A stretch of DNA of 64,000 nt from Bacillus sp. 7884-1 (GTDB lineage: Bacteria > Bacillota > Bacilli > Bacillales > Cytobacillaceae). The translations under genes were made by a program, and so were the position numbers. Of this stretch, positions 59,026-64,000 are shown in pieces. The stretch's first letter is position 1. Every line of letters begins with the position of its first letter. The notes beneath the pieces were generated by a model, which saw only the letters and a list, made by a program, of their open reading frames with translations, was not told the DNA's origin and ran no database searches. The DNA lies in contig NZ_NPDD01000116.1 of assembly GCF_002272245.1 (NCBI RefSeq), forward strand, positions 1-64,000, in the 5' to 3' direction.

Positions 59026-59658
59026 TTAATTTACTAATAGCTTTGATTTTTGATTGATTTTTTCAAAGGCATTGGTTGCGGGCTTCATAATAAATAGTGC
59101 TAATAGATTTCCGCTATAAAGTATACAAATAGGCGGTGCATAAGAAAGTACAAAACAAATTCCAAAGCTTCCGATTAGCATATAGAAGGTGGAGAGTGGA
59201 TTCATAATCATTACAAAAAAGGAATTTTTAATGACCTGAGTAATTTTCATATCATAATGCACAAAAATTGGGATGATATAAAATAACATCGAAATAGCGA
59301 TTAAAGTGATGATAAAAAACGGTACATTTAGAATTGAAACAAAACGATTGGATGAATGTAGTACAAATTGAAAGTCAATGTATAATATCAATCCAATGGC
59401 AACAATAATAACTCCAAGAATATTACTCTTCAAAAATTCTCGCTTATATGCAGTCCAAAAAGTCTTAAAAATAGACATTTCATCATTACCTAGCATCCAT
59501 TTACGTACAACTGCGAACATCGCCACTGTTGCAGGAAAAAAACCAAAGATAACCAAACCTAGAAGAGAAAATGAGATCCATAATAAATTTAAGAATGCTA
59601 GTCTTGAGATCCACTCAAGCAATTTATTTAAACTTTCCATAAATCCAGAAGTGTCCAT
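59026..59658 (-). CDS. DUF624 (YesL-type) membrane protein
   Basis: 210 residues, about five membrane helices. The signature is LEWISRLAFLNLLWISFSLL then FFPATVAMFAVVRKWMLGND. AAGGAGG precedes the ATG. It lies 103 bases after the MalG-type permease. Its relative at 35735 shares the FFPATTAMFGIVRKWVM motif. The family's repeated presence in importer operons implies a part in sugar uptake or its regulation, but no biochemical role is established. Confidence 0.85.
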   Translation of the reverse strand: MDTSGFMESLNKLLEWISRLAFLNLLWISFSLLGLVIFGFFPATVAMFAVVRKWMLGNDEMSIFKTFWTAYKREFLKSNILGVIIVAIGLILYIDFQFVLHSSNRFVSILNVPFFIITLIAISMLFYIIPIFVHYDMKITQVIKNSFFVMIMNPLSTFYMLIGSFGICFVLSYAPPICILYSGNLLALFIMKPATNAFEKINQKSKLLVN

Positions 59659-59695
59659 TTGTAATCCTCCTTGAACCGCTGTACTTTACCATTAT

Positions 59696-59735
59696 AACTT
59701 TGCCACTTCCATTTAGGGTTCGAAGTGGCAAAGTT
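59696..59735. terminator. Intercistronic hairpin
   Basis: AACTTTGCCACTTC and GAAGTGGCAAAGTT form a perfect 14-base stem between the permease and DUF624 genes, flanked by TTATA on the plus side. Confidence 0.6.
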
Positions 59736-59761
59736 TTATATAAGATATTTTCGTTAACATA

Positions 59762-60607
59762 TTAGCCCTTTAACCCACTCGTACTGATACCTTCGACAAC
59801 ATGACGTTGGAAGAGGAAGAAAACGACGAATACAGGAATCAAGGTAACCACTGACATTGCAAACATTGCACCCCAGTTTGATACGGTTTCATTACTTAGG
59901 AACATATTTAGAGCCATGGAGACTGTATACTTTGTAGGGCTATTTAAATATAATACAGGCCCTAATAGGGATTCCCACGTCCAATAGAATGAGAAAATAG
60001 CTGCTGTTGCTAAAGATGGTTTAATTAATGGCAAAATGATCTTCGTGAAAATCTTGAAGGTACCGCAGCCATCAATAATCGCCGCTTCGTCCAGTTCTCT
60101 AGGAATCGTCCGTATAAATTGAACTAGAAGGAAGATAAAGAACGGATGTCCAAAGTATGCTGGGATAGCAAGTGGTTTAATCGAGTTAAGCCAATCAAGT
60201 TTCGCGAAAATGATATATTGCGGTACCATTAACACATCATGCGGGAGCATTAAGGTAAGCATCATAATTCCAAACCAAATCGCTTTTCCTTTAAACTCTA
60301 AACGTGCAAAGCCGAAGGCAATGAATGCCGACGATATTACTTGTCCCATTAAGGTAATCACTACTAAGATGGCAGTATTTTTAATAAAAACACCGAATGA
60401 ATTTCCGCCAATCCCTTTCCAACCGTCTACAAAGTTCGTCCATATCCAGGTTTCTGGAATCAGTGATTTAGCCGTAATAAAGATTGTATCGCTTGGTTTA
60501 AATGAGCTCATCACGAGCCAAATAACTGGATAAAGCATTAAAAGCGCAAAGGCACCGACTAGTATATGATATATCCACCATCTTGGTGATTTTAACTTCG
60601 ATGTCAT
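59762..60607 (-). CDS. ABC sugar importer permease (MalG-like)
   Basis: 281 residues, six membrane helices. EAA loop [20 protein letters not shown] near 185, and the end [23 protein letters not shown] precedes the ATG. It follows the MalF-type partner by 2 bases, so the two are translationally linked. Confidence 0.93.
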   Translation of the reverse strand: MTSKLKSPRWWIYHILVGAFALLMLYPVIWLVMSSFKPSDTIFITAKSLIPETWIWTNFVDGWKGIGGNSFGVFIKNTAILVVITLMGQVISSAFIAFGFARLEFKGKAIWFGIMMLTLMLPHDVLMVPQYIIFAKLDWLNSIKPLAIPAYFGHPFFIFLLVQFIRTIPRELDEAAIIDGCGTFKIFTKIILPLIKPSLATAAIFSFYWTWESLLGPVLYLNSPTKYTVSMALNMFLSNETVSNWGAMFAMSVVTLIPVFVVFFLFQRHVVEGISTSGLKG

Positions 60608-60609
60608 CG

Positions 60610-61569
60610 TTATTTGCCTCCTTCCGATTCATAGTGAACCCAATATTTTGATGTCGTAAAGATAATGACTGTTAAAATTCCTACGATTAAAAGCATTACC
60701 CATGCCATTGCAGAAGCGTAACCCATATTAAAGAACTCAAAACCTTGTATGAATAAATATAATGAATAAAGGAGTGTTCCGTCTAACGGGCCACCTGTAC
60801 CTTTTGAGATAATAAACGCTGGTACGAATGTCATAAATGCAGCAATTGTTTGCATAACCGTATTGAATAGAATAACAGGGCTGAGCATTGGAAGGGTAAT
60901 TTTGAAGAATTGCTGTATTCCATTGGCTCCATCAACACTAGCTGCTTCATAATAACTTCTTGGAATACCTTTCAATCCTGCTAAGAAGATCAGCATCGAG
61001 GAACCAAATTGCCATACTGACAAGAAGATAAGCATCCATAATGCCGCAGTCGGATTACCGAACCATTTAACGATAGGAAGTCCAAGTAAATCAAGTAGGA
61101 TATTTACAATACCTAAATCACCAAAAACATTACGCCACATAATCGCGACTGCAACGCTGCCGCCGATTAGGGATGGTAAATAGAACAATGAGCGATATAG
61201 TCCAACTGCTCTTGAAGTTGTATTTAATATCACGGCAATTAATAATGCAAATATTAGTCTTAAAGGAACCCCAGCAAGTACATAGATGAGTGTAACTTTT
61301 AATGATTGCAATAAGCGCGGGTCAGATGTAAACATTTTTTTGTAGTTTTCAATACCTATCCATTGAGGTGCAGCAAATAAATTATAGTTTGTAAATGATA
61401 AATATAAAGACGCTATTATAGGAATTAACGTAAAAGCTAGGAATCCAATTATAAACGGACTGATAAACGCATATCCTGTCAAGTTTTCCTTGATGGCACG
61501 GCTTCGTTTGCTAACAGAGCGAATGGGGATATCTACTTTTACATTTTCCTTTATCACACGTGTATTCAT
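60610..61569 (-). CDS. ABC sugar importer permease (MalF-like)
   Basis: 319 residues, six membrane helices preceded by a basic cytoplasmic tail. EAA loop [20 protein letters not shown] near 215. GGAG precedes the ATG. It is second in the operon after the solute-binding gene, from which a 12-base hairpin separates it. Confidence 0.93.
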   Translation of the reverse strand: MNTRVIKENVKVDIPIRSVSKRSRAIKENLTGYAFISPFIIGFLAFTLIPIIASLYLSFTNYNLFAAPQWIGIENYKKMFTSDPRLLQSLKVTLIYVLAGVPLRLIFALLIAVILNTTSRAVGLYRSLFYLPSLIGGSVAVAIMWRNVFGDLGIVNILLDLLGLPIVKWFGNPTAALWMLIFLSVWQFGSSMLIFLAGLKGIPRSYYEAASVDGANGIQQFFKITLPMLSPVILFNTVMQTIAAFMTFVPAFIISKGTGGPLDGTLLYSLYLFIQGFEFFNMGYASAMAWVMLLIVGILTVIIFTTSKYWVHYESEGGK

Positions 61570-61615
61570 TTATTCAACTCCTTATTCTTTGGATCCATTC
61601 CCTAAGATGAAAGGA

Positions 61616-61648
61616 CGATAGCTGATCTAAAAAAGTGATCAGCTATCG
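61616..61648. terminator. Intercistronic hairpin after solute-binding gene
   Basis: CGATAGCTGATC and GATCAGCTATCG form a perfect 12-base stem between the binding-protein and permease genes. Such stems commonly let the binding protein be made in excess over the permeases. Confidence 0.65.
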
Positions 61649-61657
61649 AAGTGGAAA

Positions 61658-62968
61658 TTATTTTTTGTTTTGTGCTAAGACGCTTTCAGCTTGTTGTCTA
61701 AACTGTTTTGCAGCATCTTTCACTGATAGATTTCCGTAAGCCATTTGTTCAGCTAAACTGTCAAGCGTTTCAATTACTTCTCCGGCACCAACTGGGTCTG
61801 GACCATCGAATTCTGAGCTATTTCCTTCTGCCCAATCTACATAATCAAATACTTGGACTTGTGCTGGTGAAAGCAATGGCTTTAATGCTTCTTTTACAAC
61901 TGAAGAACCAGGAACACCACGGTCACCAAGATTTAATTTGTTCGCTTCGATATCATTGATCATGAAATCAATAAACTTTGCTGCTTCTTCTTTATGTTCA
62001 GAATTATTTCCAACAGACCAGAACATACTAGGTTTTAAATATAAACCCTTTTCGCTGTTAGGACCTGGCATTGGAGCGATAGCAAGTTCTCTATTCGCCA
62101 CTTGTTGAAGCCCTACAAACTGGTTAGACCATTGCCAGATACCAATTGCATTTTGAGTAACGACAGGATCATCTTCAATCCCTTTTAACTGTGCTAAGAA
62201 GTCAGGTGTAGGAACCGCTTTATCCTTTACTAAACCAGCTGTCATGTTGAAGAAATCTTCGAACAGATTGTCATCTTTATATCCTAGAGATGCACCATCT
62301 TTGCTATATAGTGACTTTCCTTGTGTTCTTAAGTAGTAGTTGAAGAATACATCGGCTTTCATTCCTGTATCCATAAATACTCCAGCAGCTTTTGCTTTTG
62401 CTGCGATTTCTTTGTAATCGTCCCAAGTCCAATTTTCAGGTATAGAATTTACTCCAGCTTTTGCAAGTACTGCTGGATCATGATGGAATCCAACAACGTT
62501 TACACCAGCATTAATTCCATATAACTTGTCGCCAAGTTTACCGCCATTAATGATGTTTTCAGCAATATCCTTTGTATTGATTTGTTTGTCTACAAATGCA
62601 GTTAAATCTGCAATTTGATCATTTTGAGCATACTGTGAGAAGTATGATAAGTCCATTTGAACAATATCAGGAAGCTCATTAGCTGCTGCTTGTGGAGCTA
62701 GCTTCTTCCAGTAGTCATCCCAAGCTGCATATTCTGCCTCGATTTTTACATTTGGATTTTTTTCTTCATACATTTTAATAATTTCTAGAGTATAATCATG
62801 TCGTGGTTGAGAACCCCACCATGCAATACGAAGAGTTACTGGTTCATCTTTTTTGTCTTCTTTAGGTTTAGATTTAGATTCTTCATTGCTTGTTGAACTG
62901 CTGCTGTTACATGCAGCTAATGAAAAAACTAAAACAAAAGTAAACAATAACACTAAAAATTTCTTCAT
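61658..62968 (-). CDS. ABC sugar importer, solute-binding lipoprotein
   Basis: 436 residues. Lipoprotein signal FLVLLFTFVLVFSLAACNSS, a Ser/Lys/Glu-rich linker, then a type I sugar-binding domain (VTLRIAWWGSQPRHDYTLEI). GGGGG precedes the ATG. It heads the importer operon. A palindromic cre-like site TGTAAGTGTTTACA lies 34 bases upstream. Ligand probably a plant oligosaccharide, from the esterase and GH43 in the same operon. Confidence 0.93.
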   Translation of the reverse strand: MKKFLVLLFTFVLVFSLAACNSSSSTSNEESKSKPKEDKKDEPVTLRIAWWGSQPRHDYTLEIIKMYEEKNPNVKIEAEYAAWDDYWKKLAPQAAANELPDIVQMDLSYFSQYAQNDQIADLTAFVDKQINTKDIAENIINGGKLGDKLYGINAGVNVVGFHHDPAVLAKAGVNSIPENWTWDDYKEIAAKAKAAGVFMDTGMKADVFFNYYLRTQGKSLYSKDGASLGYKDDNLFEDFFNMTAGLVKDKAVPTPDFLAQLKGIEDDPVVTQNAIGIWQWSNQFVGLQQVANRELAIAPMPGPNSEKGLYLKPSMFWSVGNNSEHKEEAAKFIDFMINDIEANKLNLGDRGVPGSSVVKEALKPLLSPAQVQVFDYVDWAEGNSSEFDGPDPVGAGEVIETLDSLAEQMAYGNLSVKDAAKQFRQQAESVLAQNKK

Positions 62969-63001
62969 TTTTTATTTCCCCCTTCTTTTTTTACACTTTT
63001 A

Positions 63002-63015
63002 TGTAAGTGTTTACA
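63002..63015. promoter_or_regulatory. Cre/LacI-type operator candidate
   Basis: TGTAAGTGTTTACA, read on the minus strand TGTAAACACTTACA, is close to the cre consensus but lacks its central CG. It lies 34 bases upstream of the binding-protein start. Confidence 0.45.
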
Positions 63016-63094
63016 TTTACTATTATAAATTCTTGTCGGAATTGTCTGAATCCAAATTTCCGCTTAGTTTGTTCAAAAATCAGACATTTCATTT

Positions 63095-63152
63095 AAAACA
63101 AAAAAGGCCCCATGAAACAAGCAGATTTTAGCTTGTTCATGGGAGCCTACTT
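63095..63152 (-). terminator. Rho-independent terminator
   Basis: GGCTCCCATGAACAAGC pairs with GCTTGTTTCATGGGGCC (one bulge) on the minus strand and ends in TTTTTTG. It ends the gene at 63164. Confidence 0.85.
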
Positions 63153-63163
63153 CATTGATGAAA

Positions 63164-64000
63164 CTAGTTTCTTTTTGATAGGATTTTATTTGCTTCCGTT
63201 CTAAAAATTTGCGCTCCTTCTTGAGGGGTTACTTTTTTGAACAATATTTGTTCTGAAATATCTTGTAAAACCTTCACTACCTCTATACCGCCAAGGGGAT
63301 CTGCTTTCTCAACACTACTGTTAGAATTTTTCACATTATTAACATAGTCGAATACCCTTCTCTGATTTTCGGATAATTCTTGTTCTATTTTCTCTACTAC
63401 ATTAGAAGAAATGGGAACCCCTCTTTCACCCTTAATAACTTTATTTGCTTGAATATCATTAACAAAGAAATTAATGAATAGAGCAGCCGCCTCTTTATTC
63501 TTTGAACTTTTTGTCATCGAAAAAAGCATACTAGGCTTCACGGTAAGTCCTAACTCTTGTCCAGGTCCTGGAGGAGATATAAGCTCAAGCGTCCGGTTTG
63601 ATGCTTCCAAAAAACCGAAATATTGGTTGGAATATGCCCATTGCATCGGGGTCTGTTGATTTACGATTAACTCATCTTCTATTCTTTTAATTTGTTCTGT
63701 AACATCTGATCTTGGGAAGGCACCTTTTTCCAGCATTCTTAATTGCATCTCGAAATAATCAATAAACAATTGATCATCCTCATATCCTAATCCAGTTCCT
63801 GTTTTATTATATAAATTCACTCCTTTCGTACGTAAATAATACGAAAAGAATACATCCGGGGACTTCATACCGTTTGTACCATAAATTTGTTTTTCTTTGT
63901 GAACCTGTAGAGCAATTTCTTCAAAATCGCTCCATGACCAATCAGGATTTGGATACCGATCGACCGCAGAACTTAGTAATGGACGATCTACGATTATGGC
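63164..64000 (-). CDS. ABC solute-binding protein, partial at window edge
   Basis: 278 residues are visible; the 5' end lies beyond the window. DVFFSYYLRTKGVNLYNKTG, GLGYEDDQLFIDYFEMQLRM and GERGVPISSNVVEKIEQELS match the homologous parts of the neighbouring binding protein at 61658. It is a diverged tandem paralogue. Its own terminator separates it from the next gene, so it belongs to another transcript, perhaps a sensor or an alternate ligand receptor. Confidence 0.85.
   Translation of the reverse strand, partial: AIIVDRPLLSSAVDRYPNPDWSWSDFEEIALQVHKEKQIYGTNGMKSPDVFFSYYLRTKGVNLYNKTGTGLGYEDDQLFIDYFEMQLRMLEKGAFPRSDVTEQIKRIEDELIVNQQTPMQWAYSNQYFGFLEASNRTLELISPPGPGQELGLTVKPSMLFSMTKSSKNKEAAALFINFFVNDIQANKVIKGERGVPISSNVVEKIEQELSENQRRVFDYVNNVKNSNSSVEKADPLGGIEVVKVLQDISEQILFKKVTPQEGAQIFRTEANKILSKRN

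Overview
The window is a low-GC chromosomal segment of a Gram-positive bacterium of the Bacillaceae type. The evidence is strong purine-rich ribosome binding sites of the AGGAGG type, class III fructose-1,6-bisphosphatase, lipoprotein signals, CcpA/LacI-style palindromes, and CsoR/CstR repressors. I did not recognise a particular species. No rRNA, tRNA or CRISPR array was seen.

Layout. 0-2.4 kb: a LysE-family exporter remnant, then an uncharacterised two-gene unit (possible SPFH-like protein plus a membrane protein with an SH3-like tail). 2.5-6.1 kb: fbp, then a chimeric pseudogene in which a decayed sensor kinase runs into the tail of a sugar symporter. 6.2-10.3 kb: an AraC regulator divergent from an oxidoreductase-ThuA-oxidoreductase sugar operon. 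10.4-15.7 kb: a dense reactive-sulfur cluster (TauE exporter, TusA proteins, four rhodanese proteins or fusions plus one that has lost its cysteine, a rhodanese-metallo-beta-lactamase fusion, DsrE and the repressor CstR), with palindromic operator-like sites between its transcription blocks. 15.8-18.5 kb: a methyltransferase, a ResA-like thioredoxin, a membrane protein and an Lrp regulator.

18.5-23.5 kb is a damaged duplicated segment. A metallo-hydrolase/MFS-transporter pair occurs twice and each copy is broken differently, with resolvase and TetR remnants and an intact Bmr/NorA-like pump between them. 23.7-30.7 kb holds a siroheme-reductase-like protein, OsmC, a copper block (copA, copZ with a stop codon, csoR), a broken ccdA, a frameshifted mnmA and nicotinamidase. 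31-33 kb has an Lrp/isochorismatase pair and a broken Uma2 gene.

From 33 kb to the right edge the window is a plant-polysaccharide utilisation region. It has a GH4 alpha-galactosidase, GH43 enzymes, two GH2 beta-galactosidases, a GH42 beta-galactosidase (frameshifted), a GH127 beta-L-arabinofuranosidase, two ABC sugar importers without their own ATPase, two DUF624 membrane proteins, AraC and LacI regulators, and an esterase-like hydrolase. The set fits uptake and intracellular trimming of arabinose- and galactose-containing oligosaccharides. LacI-type palindromes (TGAAAyCGGTTTCA) sit before lacZ, before lacI and before the first ABC operon, suggesting one repressor controls all three. A CAP-domain lipoprotein with two internal repeat tracts lies at 55-56 kb.

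A striking property of the window is the number of independently broken genes: at least a dozen, by frameshift, nonsense codon or deletion. Sequencing error may explain some single-base cases, but not the deletions and chimeras.
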